From: Terebella lapidaria
Taxonomy: Eukaryota; Annelida; Polychaeta; Terebellida; Terebellidae
Length of the DNA: 64,000 nt
NCBI GenBank assembly: GCA_949152475.1
Contig: OX424564.1
Location: 36,082,165 to 36,146,164 of the forward strand
Direction of reading: 5' to 3'
The first letter of the stretch is position 1. Every line of letters starts with the position of its first letter. The translations under genes and the position numbers were made by a program. Positions 52,065 to 64,000 of the stretch are shown one piece after another. The notes below the pieces were generated by a model. That model had not been told where the DNA came from. It ran no database searches and saw only the letters and a list, made by a program, of their open reading frames with translations.

Positions 52065-53841
52065 GCTTAGTTTGAAGGTCCTGTGCGTTGGTGTATCGAT
52101 CGATGCTGAATATAGTAAACATGGCCGGGTATTAAGATTGAGTATCGAGCACGATCCACGCAATTTCAATGGTTTCATACCACGTGCAATGATGGTTCAT
52201 ATCTCGGCCGTTTCATAACAAACTTACATGAAATTTGGAATATATATTCTGTATATAACTATGAAGCTGACTTGAATAAGAGATTGAAGATTTCATTGAT
52301 AAATTAATATATAAATGGAGTTGAATGTTGCTCGAACAAATGTAACTTACGTTGCGTACACGAAGCATTACATGGTGTAGTTTCTCAACTGCAGCGAGTG
52401 CACATATCCGTGATCAATAACCTACCCTTAAATTTTAAGTATCCCATCGATAATCATGTCAAATGGATGCGCAAATGTGTATATCTATTGCAATCCCGCA
52501 AAAATGTCTTGTGTCGCTGATCAGTGAAGCGCTAAGTACAGATCAGCGGATTATTCGTATGGCAAATACCGTCAATGCTCAGCTGTCGAGAACGTTGTAC
52601 TCAGGAGTGAGATGTTGTTGTGATTTTGGTTCTATACTGCACTTAGAAAATATTAGAGTCGCTGAATTCTTGATGTTGTTTGCGGTTGAGTTTACAATGC
52701 CAACGGATATAGACGTCATTAGTACGATTGACAATCAATTTCTTTCGCCCAGTGTATTTTCAATGCGGATGGTACATAACATGCTATTTTCACCATCAAA
52801 CTCCCATCAAGTGTTTAGGTAAATTCCAAAACAGGCAGTAGGTTATTGTTCCATGAAAGGTAAACTAACCATAGTCAAGAAACTGTACCCTAAAACGCTG
52901 TCACTTTTCTATGTAAGTTACATTTGATTGGCGGTGTATAACGTTCAGGATCTGTATGAATATCGACTGGGTCTACAATATGGCCATTGGACAAGCATTG
53001 TAGTCGTGGATAGAACCTACACAACAAATTTCAGCGCAATCCATTACCAAACTGCAGAGTTATAGGCCAAACAAAACATACCAGAATTCTGCTCATAAGG
53101 CATGGATCCTGACTGATAAGCATCCTTAAAGGTTCATTCAGCCTGGTTGGGAAGACGCAGTCTAGAGTAGGTAATGATGCCTATCCTACACATCAGGCGG
53201 ATCCATGGAAACAATAAATGTCGAATAATGTGATTGTCAATAATGTTTGAGAGCAAGGTCGTCAAAGCGAAGGGCTCAAGGGCTCAGAAGGTTACCGGAG
53301 AATGTACAGTGTTGAGCCGCAGTTGTTCTATTTCACCAAAATTGCTGTCTCAACCTTTCAAGGTCTTCGAAGGTCAATTCAAGGTCATCACTGAAAACCA
53401 CCATACATGGCTTCCCATTTGGATGTGCCAATATTTAAGATACATCTATCTTGAAGTGTTTTAAAATTAGGACTATACTCTATATAGCTCCCATTGTGAA
53501 GGAGATAGTAGATCAAATTTTCTACGTCCAAAAATGACAATTTTTAGCTGGAAATTGCTTAAAACAGATAGTGACGTGATTTCTGCTATTCTAGAATTGA
53601 AAAAAAAGTTCAATGCTCTTAACGAAGAACTCAGAACCTCTTCCAAAAATATGTCTATGTTGAACAAGCAATTTCAAAAGGCAGAAAAGATTCTGAAGAA
53701 GTTCTTCAGAAAAGTTTCGTTTGATTTATGTAACAACGTTTTTTTTTTTTTTTACAATAGCAGTAAAACAACAGAACGTTTCTATCCTGTTCGATTTGTC
53801 ACTCTTCCGTATTCCATGTTTTCCACCTTTCAGGCGTAACC
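52065..53841. other. Unique AT-rich region
   Basis: No gene I can support. Two open stretches encode unrecognised peptides: 52463-52822 (119 codons) and 53534-53839. The latter includes a Lys/Glu-rich amphipathic stretch (AILELKKKFNALNEEL) that could be coiled coil. Neither has splice or family evidence. Confidence 0.5.
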
Positions 53842-54761
53842 TACGGAAGCGTAGAAGGGCCATCTATGAAACTTTATTTCCTTAAATTCCCCACTTTATA
53901 GTTAGATGATATCGACTTAGCATCATCAAAATTTGGCTGTATTGGTGGTATTAAATTGATACTTACATAATATCGAATTATTATCTAGATATTATTGACT
54001 TAAAGGATTGAATTTTTTCCCCCAAATTTCCGACTTAGTAACTCGATAATATCGAATTAGTATCTTGATAATATAGACTTAGTAACTCGACAATATCGGC
54101 TCATTATCTCGATAATAATATCGGCTTAGTATCTCACTCTCCATCCCATATGTACATGTGATTATTGTATAGGACTAAATGTACGTTGGAAGAAGCGATA
54201 ACGAAATTGAATACTTTCCCTTCTGATGTAATCACAATTTACATAAATTACATATTAGTGTTCCAATAGTATTTGACCCTACATATATAACTAGTCATGG
54301 TTTATTTGTTTTCGTATTGGTACTTTACAAACATAAACATCAAGGCTACACACACGCATTTTGTTCTTGTGCATTTACATGACAATGCGAACACAAGAGA
54401 AATGTTCATATGTTATACATGTTCTCATGTACGCACATGCCGAATATGCATCCTGTGGTATGATATTATCGATATTATAGGGTTATTGCATAATATGAAG
54501 TTTTATGCCCGACGCGAAGCGGCCTCGTTTATGGTGACTTCAGGCAGATTTCACGCCGTATTGGGGTCTGAAGCCCATGATAACTTATAATATTATCGTG
54601 TTACCATGAGTGCACGTTTTAAGTCGATACTATCGAGTTATAAGTCACTATTTTCGAGTTATAAGTCGATATTATCGAGATACTAAATCGATATTATTGA
54701 GTTACTGAGTCGGGAATTTCAGAAAATATATTGTCTCCCGTGGCCCTTCTACGCTTTGGTA
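53842..54761. mobile_element. MITE-like element with inverted subterminal arrays
   Basis: Termini are inverted: GGAAGCGTAGAAGGGCCA near 53845 and TGGCCCTTCTACGCTT (54741-54756). Internal to them are inverted arrays of short motifs: cgacttagtatctcgataat forms at 53,910-54,145 and their complements (gagatactaaatcgatatt) at 54,605-54,715. No coding capacity. The terminal motif also appears at the right edge of both duplication copies. Confidence 0.75.
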
Positions 54762-54793
54762 CACTTTCGAATCGTAAATCGAACTGAGCATCA

Positions 54794-55431
54794 CACCCTG
54801 CAACATATCTTAAGGCGGTGACTGACCTAGTTCTATTGTCTAGGGGTCGGGTCATGTTATTATCACCGACTTGTGCTCAGATTTTTTGGAAGGAAGATAA
54901 ACACAAGGTAAGAAAAATGCAATTTCTGCAACATAACGCATATATATAATAACTGAGGTGGATGATACGATGTCCGAGATACTACTACAAATTTATGTAC
55001 TTCACAAATATTTGTAGGGGCTGAAATTCCCCAGAAATAAGGTTTCTTCCACCAATGTTTACCCCAATTTTGACACGATGATCACGTTCAGGGTCATTTT
55101 CAATGAATTCTGCACACTGTATTTCGATAATCTGTACATGGGAGTCAAGATAATCATCCCATGTTTCATACATCCTGCGCATATGCACTAATATCTTGTA
55201 ATTTTTCAGTTATTCCTAAATTATTCCACATGCTTCTCGTGTCACCGATTTGAGTCAAGCGTCACCGACTTAAGATGTTAGTTGCCCAGAAAAGGACTGG
55301 TATCTATCCACGAAAAACGCAAAAAGTATTAGCCACCGCCGATTTTCAATAAACGGTATGCATTGCAACATCATAATGCAAAAAGACAAAAGAACTAGGT
55401 CAGTCACCGCCTTAAGATATGTTGCAGGGTG
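54794..55431. mobile_element. MITE with perfect 41-bp terminal inverted repeats
   Basis: The left terminus 54794-54834 begins CACCCTGCAACATATC. The right terminus 55391-55431 is its exact reverse complement. Both are flanked by atca (54790-54793 and 55432-55435), a likely 4-bp target duplication. The element is 638 bp and non-coding, with internal tcaccgactt/tcaccgattt repeats. The superfamily is unclear. Perfect termini suggest recent mobility. Confidence 0.92.
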
Positions 55432-55435
55432 ATCA

Positions 55436-58400
55436 GATTATTATTATGGAAATCAGCACGCCATCGATTATCATAGCGTTCTGGTCATCGCGTACCCGTA
55501 GTTTCGTCAAGTTTCGTCATAATGCTCCGAATGGTCCCACATTCACGATTTTTCTAGTGGAGCGGATGTGCTCGTCTTTGAGATAACATACGGCTCTTAT
55601 ACTAGTCAAGTATGCGCACCAATAAATGTATATAAATGTAGGGTAGCATTTATATCTCAAGTATTTCAAATGTAAAGAATAATATCACATTTAGAATTAT
55701 TAACGACATCGGTATTTCAAAATGGTCTGTTGGATATGTTTTCTAAAGGCTTTCACTATAAAATATATGAGTGTACCATACTAAATCATCGTAATTTATA
55801 TAAAAACTTTTTGTTGCATAATTTCGATTATACCCATAAATATATAATGCGGATTAAAAATTTGATGATATAAATATCCACAAAAGCGCAAAGTATGTGA
55901 CCAAATTGAGCGTGGACATGTTACAGTAAATTATAATTTTTAGTCACATCAATATCTCGCTTCCCGAAGAGAGCAGGATTTTATTAGTTAATAATTTTAT
56001 TGCATCTTCTGTGCAGATATAAATCATTGCATCTCATGTTAAATTAAGCCTGTGTTGGTATGTGCAGAACGCAAATATAGGTTATTTACAACATCGTAAA
56101 TTCATTAAAAATAAAAAGTAACTATTTCAAACTAGATTCCAATTTTATCAACTTTCACGCTCGTGGAAATGTTATGACACCCAGGAATAAACATAGCGTA
56201 CACAACACATGTCCACTGCATTAAATCATGTAAGCTGCACTCCAATAATTATCCATGGACACCTTGGCACATAAAATATTTATAAGCATTTGAGGTACAC
56301 TCGATAGATACTTTGCAATAAAGGACTTGAAACAGACTACAGATAAACGATCAACATGGTTATCAAACAGACTTGGAATTCTCAGGACTCGCGTTCCGAA
56401 ACATTCCAGAACAAATAACAAAATTCCATACACACGCGTGACCAATCCACAGCCCACACTCGCCTCTAATCATGGAGCAACCGACCATAACTCGACCCAT
56501 TATCAATTATTCCCACAAAAGTATCAAGCGGGAAAATCCCAGGCGGTTAATTTACGATACCCCTACAAATTACAAATTATTTTTGTGATCCCGATATTAC
56601 TTGCGTAACAAAATACCCGTGCAGATACGGCGAATTTTGGGGAAATCAAGCTTTGCCGACAGTCATGGTTAATTGAAATCCAGGAGCGTTTGTTGCAGTT
56701 TTACATCGGGCCACCCCGCTGCGCACAGGAGCAACATTTCTTACCACATATCGCAGGTGGTTGGTTGGTTGGTTAATGCGGGTCCAGATATGAACCACCT
56801 GCCGGCTGATGGCTGGCTGCAGCAGAGGGAACAGCCCCTCTAATTTCTCTTTGATCCCGATGAACACACGGCCACTAATTCGATTTGTCAGGATCTGTGA
56901 TTGTCTTCAACAGCAGTGCTTCGCTATCAGATGATTCCGTGTGCTTGGTCAATGGATGAGGGCGGGACGATGAAATGGGGGTATGCGGGCGGGATGGGTA
57001 AGGGTTACATACAATGAAAACATTTGATGACGCAAACGGGAATCAAGACTGATTTTGACAATCGAAAATTTTAACAAATTATCTTTCTTTCTTTTTTGTG
57101 AAAGAAGTTTATTTTAACAATGACTGCTAACTCCAATTTTAACTTTTCCACGGTATAATTTAATTTTCCCTGCGCTGTGTTTTCAGTGTTCTCCTTTCCC
57201 AAGTTCCCCGGTTCTGGAGCCGACTTTAGCCGAATCAAATGTTTACAGGATAGATACAGGTTTGTTTCTGAAGCTGACAAACCTTCAAGCAGCATCTTCC
57301 GCATCCTACACTTGTGAACTGCATAAAGCAGATTTACCACTCGAATAGCTCTCGAACTTTTCACCAAAACCATCGCGGAAGATGTCTGACAACCCGTTAC
57401 AAGTGTTTAGGGAAGTTGTTCTGTGAAACCAGTGAGAAACCAGGTACGGACAGAATTCCAGTTTGCTTGTAAACACTGTCATTGTCATGGCGTTGGCTCC
57501 GTCGGCTTGTCTCCGCAGGTTACGTGCTGAATTAACGAGATCAGAGATAGAGAAGATGGATTCTGGAATCGGTAAGAATTTGAAGAATAAAACTCGGAAG
57601 TAATTTCACGAATTAGCAAAAGGTTTTTGGATCAATGTTACAGCTCATTGCTTCCGGGTTTGCCAGCCGTAAAATATATGCTGTGTTCAGCATTACTTCA
57701 CTATTTGCCAATTTGTCGGAATTTTTTTTTCAGCATCGAAATTAGAGGTTCAACACACAATAGAATCTAAGGCACAAAACTGAAGAAAAGATTCCAAACT
57801 CTCTAAAATATAGTCAGGCGTGCAGAGCCGCAAGATCATCGCTCGTGTGTCATTCTCATTTGCACTGGGCTTTTAAACGTGAAACATTGTGGGTGATAAA
57901 ATTAATTTACGATGGCAAAAAGGGGCCAAATGTAATAATTACCGCTCTGGTTTATAGTCGGCACAAGGAGTCTGTTTGGGAATGACTCCCTGGCGCCGAT
58001 ATTTCCAAATCAAATAATTAAAGTTGTATAACATTGTTAAATAATTCAGGGCTTGAAAATGCGAGACCACCAATGTCGTGAACTTGCCTCTGTAAACGTC
58101 TAAACGACATGAAGACATTCCGCACAATTCTGCCGGTCTACTTGCAGTTCGTATATAGACAGGTTGGGTGCAACTTTTCCTGGATGCTTTAGGATAAATA
58201 CTGCACCGGTACCAAGAGCTTCAAGTGAAACATTTCAACAAAAGCATCAAGGGGAGATTTAAAGCTGTAACAACGCGAAAAACTGCATGGGGTTTCAAGT
58301 CGGAATTATGTAAAACAGGTTCTGAGTAACATCCAAATATTTATACGATCGAATGCTTATGTTCTATCAGACATACATAAGACTTATGTATTTCTGGTTC

Positions 58401-60916
58401 TATGGTCTCGTTGAGTATAAGAGACTACCCACAACATCAACAATTTTGACCACGACTATTTTTAATAGTTGTGTATGCTTGATCAGGAAATAAGTAATGG
58501 GTAAATCCAAAACCATTTATTATGAACTCTCTTGTTTCTATTAATTCATCCATTCATTCCTTAAAAATGTGTAACTACATGTAGGCCTACTACCATGTTC
58601 TTACCTAAGCATTTTACAGTGTATTTGTATCTGTAGATGGGAATTTTTTTTCATGGCGATGTGCTGAACAGTACATGTATCTGAATATCCGAAAAATCTA
58701 CAAATTTTGTTGTCTATGCATAGACTCGGGACAAGTTATCGACAATCAACCGATCTATTGAGGGAATCAATAAAAGTTGGGCACCGTGAGGAGCCGGCCG
58801 AGTTATTTCATTACGGTAGAATATCATATTTGCTCAGTTGGAGAGAGAGCCCATGTCATCGTTAGACAAATGTGATAAGTCTTCATCAGTCGTCCAGCGA
58901 ATCGTCCCGCCCGCTACAGGCCTCCCAACAAAGCCGGTGGTCCAAATCTTTGATTATATTTGGTTAATATAATCGCTGAAGCTTACAAAATGGTTTACAA
59001 GCCTTAACTCACTTAAGGACACCGCAGGCAATCACCCATAAAAACGGGGAATCGTCGGGAATTGGCTGGACAAGTCGCCGGGGCAAGTGATGCGACGAGG
59101 CGAGGTTACAGGCCAAGTCGACCATCAGTTTGTCTCGGACATTCGTCTGTTTTCTTTGACAGTCCCAAATGATGGAACACGCGGCCCATTCGCTTTGCGA
59201 GTTCGAGTTCACTCGACAATCAAGCGGCCTGAGCCAAGTGGAAGCCATAACTCGATAACGGCGACTCGCCTACGTTGCATCGTTCATTAACAAGTACAAT
59301 TCATACACATTCATTGAATTCATTCTGGAGACCGGCAATATTAGATTGTAAATCACGGGCCGCTGTAGAGTTATGACTGCAATTTGCTCTTCAAATATGA
59401 CAAGATTTGGGGGACTGAATTACCGGGCTATTGGCTACATAACGTGATCAGTGTTTCCACGGCGGGAGCACGGGTCATATCAAGATCTGGCAGGAGCTTT
59501 TTCACTCCACTCCGGCGCCTGATTCGATGAAAACAGTTCCTGATTGGTTATACTCATCATAGACATGGCGACAACGATCAGAATGTCGCTGTTTTCCCTC
59601 GACACTTTCGCCAAGTAGTGTGGTGAATTTTATGCGCCGATCTGGAATAAGAGGGGAGGGGGTGGTTGTGTTTGAGATTTGTCTCCTCTAGATCGCAGTG
59701 ACCACGGGCGGGTCAGGACCCGTGACAACTCCACCCAGGCCAGACCCATGCAGCCTTGGACGGGACAGGATGGGACGGGTGACCGAGGGAACATTGCAAT
59801 CAACATTGTCATCGCAGTGAGCCTGCTAATGATATTCATTACAAAAACACCAAATCTTCGCTCCCGTCCACACCTTGTAATCATCATCTCATATCCACAG
59901 TCTGATTATTCTTGAAATGATGAAAGAATTCATACTCATTTGTTTGTGATACGAAGTGTTTTATTGATTGCATTGCATGCCTTTTTCCAGTTTTATTTAG
60001 GATATAACACCGTATGTATTCTACGATGTCTTTTTTTTATTTGTCATGGTGTTAAAGCACACTGGTTTACGATAACTTTGGAATGAAGAGTATACAATGG
60101 TTCCCCTCAGATAAGACTCCCTCCCCTCAATGAACACTCCCTCTCTAAGAACATTTTTGCATGGCATATATATAGGATCAATTTACCATGTATAATTAAC
60201 CCCTCTAATAAGACTTCCCCTTTGATAAGCCCTATTCTTGTGGCAGAATTGTTGGTCTTATCTGAGAGGGGGGGGGGGGGAACTGTAGAGCTAATTTTCA
60301 GCCTATTGTATGGATGAATACAGTAACTGAGCGGTTTAGCATCTATCAAGCCTATTTTCACAAGTATACTGGCTTGGTGTTTGTTGTAGATTCCGAACCC
60401 ACACGAAAAAAAGAAGACATAAAACCAGCAATTTCTTATTGTTTCATCAATATTTATTGGCATGTTGTGACGAAATAATATGAATAGTAAACAAAGGTTT
60501 GAAGTGTCACAATACAACATATCCACATACATACTTGTACAATCGTACCCTATCAACACGCTCGAATCTATATATTTCCTGCCTTATTAGGTTCAAAGTC
60601 GAAAATTGCACGATCCCCAGCGCATGTGAATAACTCGCCGAATATATTTGTAATTATTCAATATTCATTCAATAAATTACACACACTGAATGAGTAATGA
60701 TAAATAACATCCAAAGAGACAACATATGTGCTAAGTTATAATATTTTCAGTAACTGCATAATTATTCAACATTTTCGCTACAAGTGGGCCTATAAGACAT
60801 CGAGAATTATATTCAGAATGTAATTATATTTTTCACCGTGCAAGAATTTATGCAGAAGTTCTATGATCCGCCGTGAAATGGCACCCAGGGTGAGGCTCTG
60901 TAAGGGGAGAGTTGTG
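55436..60916. other. Intergenic region before the Snail gene
   Basis: No gene I can establish in 5.5 kb. The left part (to ~56,200) is very AT-rich. A short open segment at 57,488-57,572 on the plus strand is listed separately. A G run lies at 60,271-60,282 and ggttggttggttgg at 56,760-56,775. Regulatory DNA for Snail may lie here, but I cannot identify it by eye. Confidence 0.5.
57488..57572 (+). other. Possible first exon of an unknown gene (weak)
   Basis: ATG at 57488 opens MALAPSACLRRLRAELTRSE and ends with a consensus donor, gtaaga, after about 28 codons. The stretch is GC-richer than its surroundings. No downstream exon was found and I do not recognise the peptide, so this is only a candidate. 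Confidence 0.2.
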
Positions 60917-62163
60917 TCAAAGGTTGAGGCTAACTTTTGGTCGGAGTCCCGGGCAGCTGCCGTCCTGGTGTTTGAGTAGCAGCGACATCCTGGAGAAGGT
61001 CTTGGAGCAAGTCTTGCAGCTGTACTTCTTGATGTCCGAGTGAGTTTGGAGATGGGCCCTCAGGTTGGAGCGGTCGGCGAACGAGCGGCCACAGTGTGGA
61101 CACTGGAAGGGTTTCTCGCCCGTGTGCGTGCGGATGTGACCTTGCAGCAGCCAAGGTCGTGAGAACGCCTTGCCACAGATCTGACACTTGCAGGGCAGCG
61201 TGTGTGTCCGGATGTGCATCTTGAGGGCGCCTAGCGAGGTGTACGTCTTGCTGCAGTACTTGCAGCCGAACTCTTTCTTGATTTGAGTCTCGCAGTGAAA
61301 TTGTTTATGTTTTGAGAGACCGCTGAAAGTTGCGTAGCTTTTCTTGCAGTCTTCACATTGGTACCGTGGTACGTCCGCAAGCCGCTTGGTTGGCTTGTCC
61401 GGGCCACGTTCGCTCTGGTCGGGTGGGGAGTCTCTGAAGTTTGCTGTGGCGGACACCCAGGGAATGTTGGATGGTTTCGGAGACGCATGCGCGAGCGGAT
61501 GTGCCTTCAGTGTGGACGCCCCTGGTGGTGAACGTGGCAGAGACGTCACACCTGGCATCACACGAGGTGGCGCCACTGTGTCGGAAGCGTGCATGAGCGG
61601 AAGTAGTGATCCTGGCGGAAACGGAAATAGAGCCGACGGACCGAGTACCGGTGGTGATGACGCACTGGGTGAGACGTTGTTTTTCATTGGTGGATATTGT
61701 GTGATGTCACCGCGCATGCGTTGGTTCAGGAATGGAAGATTTAGTGAGTCAGGAATCGATGGTAGTGGATAGGACAATCGTCTTTGGATTTCCAGCGCAT
61801 TTCCGGGGAAATCCGGCATACCCGCAAACCTTGCATATGGAGTTATCGTTCCTCGTGACGTCATCACGTTGTAGCGTTCCAGTACACTGCTTTGCCATGC
61901 CGTCAGTTCTTTGATACTCGACAGCTGGGCGGCTGTCGGGAAGTTCGGAGTACCGATCGTTGACGACAAGAACGGAGTTGTCCGAGGCGGCAACACAGGC
62001 GCCGTTTCAGGCGATTTACGCAGGACTTCCGGTCGCGGTGAATGCTTCTTCCGGGTATAAGGTACAGCTCCTCCTGGCGGGCTGCGCTTGGTCACGTGAT
62101 TCGGTGACTTGACGGAGGAGACAACAATCGGATGGAATGTCGTCGGACGCTTGTCCTTTGTAT
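60917..62163 (-). CDS. SNAI (snail): Snail-family zinc-finger transcription factor, last exon
   Basis: Snail proteins are nuclear repressors that bind CAGGTG E-boxes and drive mesoderm, neural and epithelial-mesenchymal programmes. This exon runs from an acceptor (ccacag at 62169-62164) to TGA at 60917, giving 414 codons after a split codon. It starts [11 protein letters not shown], which fits the sequence just after a SNAG domain. Five C2H2 fingers lie at the C-terminus: [78 protein letters not shown] and [19 protein letters not shown]. The [18 protein letters not shown] and SRMSLL signatures separate Snail from Scratch. The Pro/Ser-rich N-terminal part is not conserved. The SNAG exon is not found between 62,170 and 64,000, so it should lie beyond the right edge. 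Whether it is the sole snail gene or one of several paralogues is unknown. Confidence 0.95.
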
Positions 62164-64000
62164 CTGTGGATGGAATAATATATTGCCAAAATTAATATAC
62201 ATTAGCCTATTTGCTTGATATGCATAAAAAGGACTTTGAGCATATCTAATCATTTACACTTCAGTTCAGGCAACTTGAAATATACCAAACGTTCATTAAC
62301 GTTCAGAGAGTATACAAATCAATAAGGATAGGGAGTGACGAAAAGTAAATTTCTCCTGAATAGTTTGACTACGAGGGTATGAGCTGTAACGGTATCGAAA
62401 AATAAAGATTCTCTGGAAACTGCACCGACAACTTGTGAACTCTTGCCGTCAACAGGTGTCGGCAGGGAGAGATGAGCCCTAAATATGTTTATTTTGTTTG
62501 GATGCTCATCGGTCAGGATTCTAGCACTCGGCGCCTCATTACCGGGTGAGGGGCGTGGGGCTGGGGCAGGAGGAGGAGGAGGAGGGGGGGGGGGGGGTGA
62601 TCGGTATATTCCCCCGGCCTCTATACTGACAGAGATGATACACGTGGTCAAACAGGAGTGTGTTCGTATATATATGCTTATAATACGGATTCATCGTCAT
62701 TCTGTAATATCGAGGAGTTGCATGATTCACGGTGAATTGTGTTCAGTAGTTGTATGATAAAGCGGTAATGTGTTTCCATGATATGGTGTCCTATAATAAT
62801 TGCAGTACTCAAATTGAAGTCTTGAGGGAGTGATGTTGTTCAAATTCCCTTAGAACTGTATATGGCATTGTATAAGTGGCCTAATTATTAAAATTTTTAT
62901 TGAAACTAATATAGTTAGATCGAAGTTGAGAGAAGAAATGCGATTAAATATTCCAACCTAATGCTTAGGCGATCGGGCTGTTTATCTAGGCTATAGATTT
63001 TGTACATAATATATCGTCATAATATTTATTATGCGTCCCCTTCAAGACATTAATGTGCAATTTATCTAAAGAAAAACGATCATATAGGACATGACAATTA
63101 TGCCATGTTCACGCGCAATTTAACCCATATAACTCCATAACTTATCTCACAAGCATCCACTTCCCCATTTATTAACGTCACAACTAATAGCGATACTTGT
63201 AACAGACACCGATTGCCCTCGCTTACATCTGTTTGGTTATATCAGACACCAGAAAATCTTACACTTGAACGGGCAAAACTCGATTAACGTCTAACAGAAT
63301 TCCACCTCCCTTTCAGAGTGACATCGAGTCGGATCCGACATTGATACGCCCAACAAGAAAAGCCACCTCTAACAGGCGTGATTTGGTTATTGTAACATAT
63401 AAATCTAATTAAATAGTTTGCCTAATTAGAGTTACGCAATGTCCGGTTGACATATGGGGCAATCTGGGGTGCGTTCGATTACTCCATTACGTAATGATAG
63501 TGGCTCTGCATCTGTGTTGGAGAGGCTGGTTCGCCCGAGGGCCGCGGTGAGGGCTGAGTTTCCAGATACCTTCGTAACTTGTAAATATAACGACGAGCAC
63601 AAATAAATCATGATGTGTATTTTTACGCAACTGACAATGCACAGAAACCAGCAATACAGATGCGCACATGTGCAGCCTCGTCGCAAGATGCGCACACTTG
63701 AAAATATACAAGAAAGACACGCATTCTGGCTGGCATTTGACAAGGAAATTGGAAAGTAAACAGATTTGCGTGTTTGTATTTAGTTGTTGGGAGGTGGCAG
63801 GTCCCACAGATACTTGCTGGGTGCATGGTAACACAATACAGGTTGAATTTGGGCAGGTGATCAAATGGGAATTAAAATTATGTAATAATTTTTGTGTGAA
63901 CATGCATGACGCAAACAAATTTGTGTAATTTTTTTCACGCATATTATTAAAATATATCAGATAATGCTTCATCAAATTTACAATGCACACATTTATACAT
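62164..64000 (-). other. First intron of the Snail gene (partial)
   Basis: No coding exon seen on the minus strand that could encode a SNAG start (Met-Pro-Arg-Ser-Phe). Contains a purine tract gga-repeat and G run at 62,566-62,596. Two CAGGTG E-boxes lie at 62453-62458 and 63854-63859. Otherwise AT-rich. Confidence 0.6.
62566..62596. repeat. GGA repeat and poly-G tract
   Basis: aggaggaggaggagg followed by 14 G. A potential quadruplex-forming tract on the plus strand, in the Snail intron. Confidence 0.85.

Noticed and set aside
52463..52822. 119-codon ORF as a gene
   Set aside because: No recognisable family, no splice or promoter support, AT-rich context and no close paralogue. The length is within chance for 64 kb in six frames.
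53534..53839. Possible coiled-coil protein
   Set aside because: The Lys/Glu-rich stretch is short, then runs into poly-T-coded Phe. There are no neighbouring exons, so I keep it only as a remark in the regional entry.
59630..59915. Overlapping ORFs on both strands near 59.7 kb
   Set aside because: Short, no domain, no splice context and no agreement with a known family.

Overview
The window is nuclear DNA from an invertebrate animal. The genes have many small exons with GT-AG introns, the coding sequences are bilaterian-like (CNOT1, CDT1, Snail), and mobile DNA is dense (a DIRS retrotransposon, rolling-circle elements, hAT-like and other MITE-like elements, a CR1/L2-type LINE and tRNA-derived repeats). 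A lophotrochozoan such as a mollusc would fit, but no marker fixes the phylum.

Layout. Bases 1-23,345 hold the 3' two thirds of CNOT1 (+ strand), the scaffold of the CCR4-NOT deadenylase. I resolve 33 coding exons whose phases all close (5,919 nt, 1,972 aa plus stop). The gene's 5' part lies left of the window. One intron carries a Helentron-like element with a strict 147-bp tandem array (2,565-4,848). Another carries a complete DIRS element (15,434-21,765) with gag, reverse transcriptase-RNase H, tyrosine recombinase, inverted termini and the internal complementary region. Tail to tail with CNOT1 is CDT1 (- strand, 28,036-24,401, 11 exons, 756 aa), a replication-licensing factor with an N-terminal PIP-box degron and an E2F-type site just upstream.

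From 28,309 to 52,064 there is a tandem segmental duplication. Copy A is 28,309-39,985 and copy B is 42,571-52,064. Each holds a minus-strand gene for a glycine-rich DUF1399 (GRDP-like) protein. The copies act as each other's control. A second Helentron-like element (30,461-34,032) and a hAT-like element (35,715-36,767, 8-bp target duplication) sit in A, and B preserves the empty site for both. A LINE remnant occurs in both copies but keeps its reverse transcriptase only in B. Copy B has lost the first coding exon and its splice donor but keeps the rest of the frame.

From 52,065 to 60,916 I see no firm gene. Two MITE-like elements lie side by side (53,842-54,761 and 54,794-55,431). The window ends with a Snail-family zinc-finger exon (62,163-60,917, - strand); its SNAG-encoding first exon is not in the window. 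In human, CNOT1, CDT1 and SNAI3 are all on 16q, with CDT1 and SNAI3 close together, so the gene set may be a remnant of ancestral bilaterian linkage. The genes themselves act in unrelated processes: mRNA decay, replication licensing and transcriptional repression.
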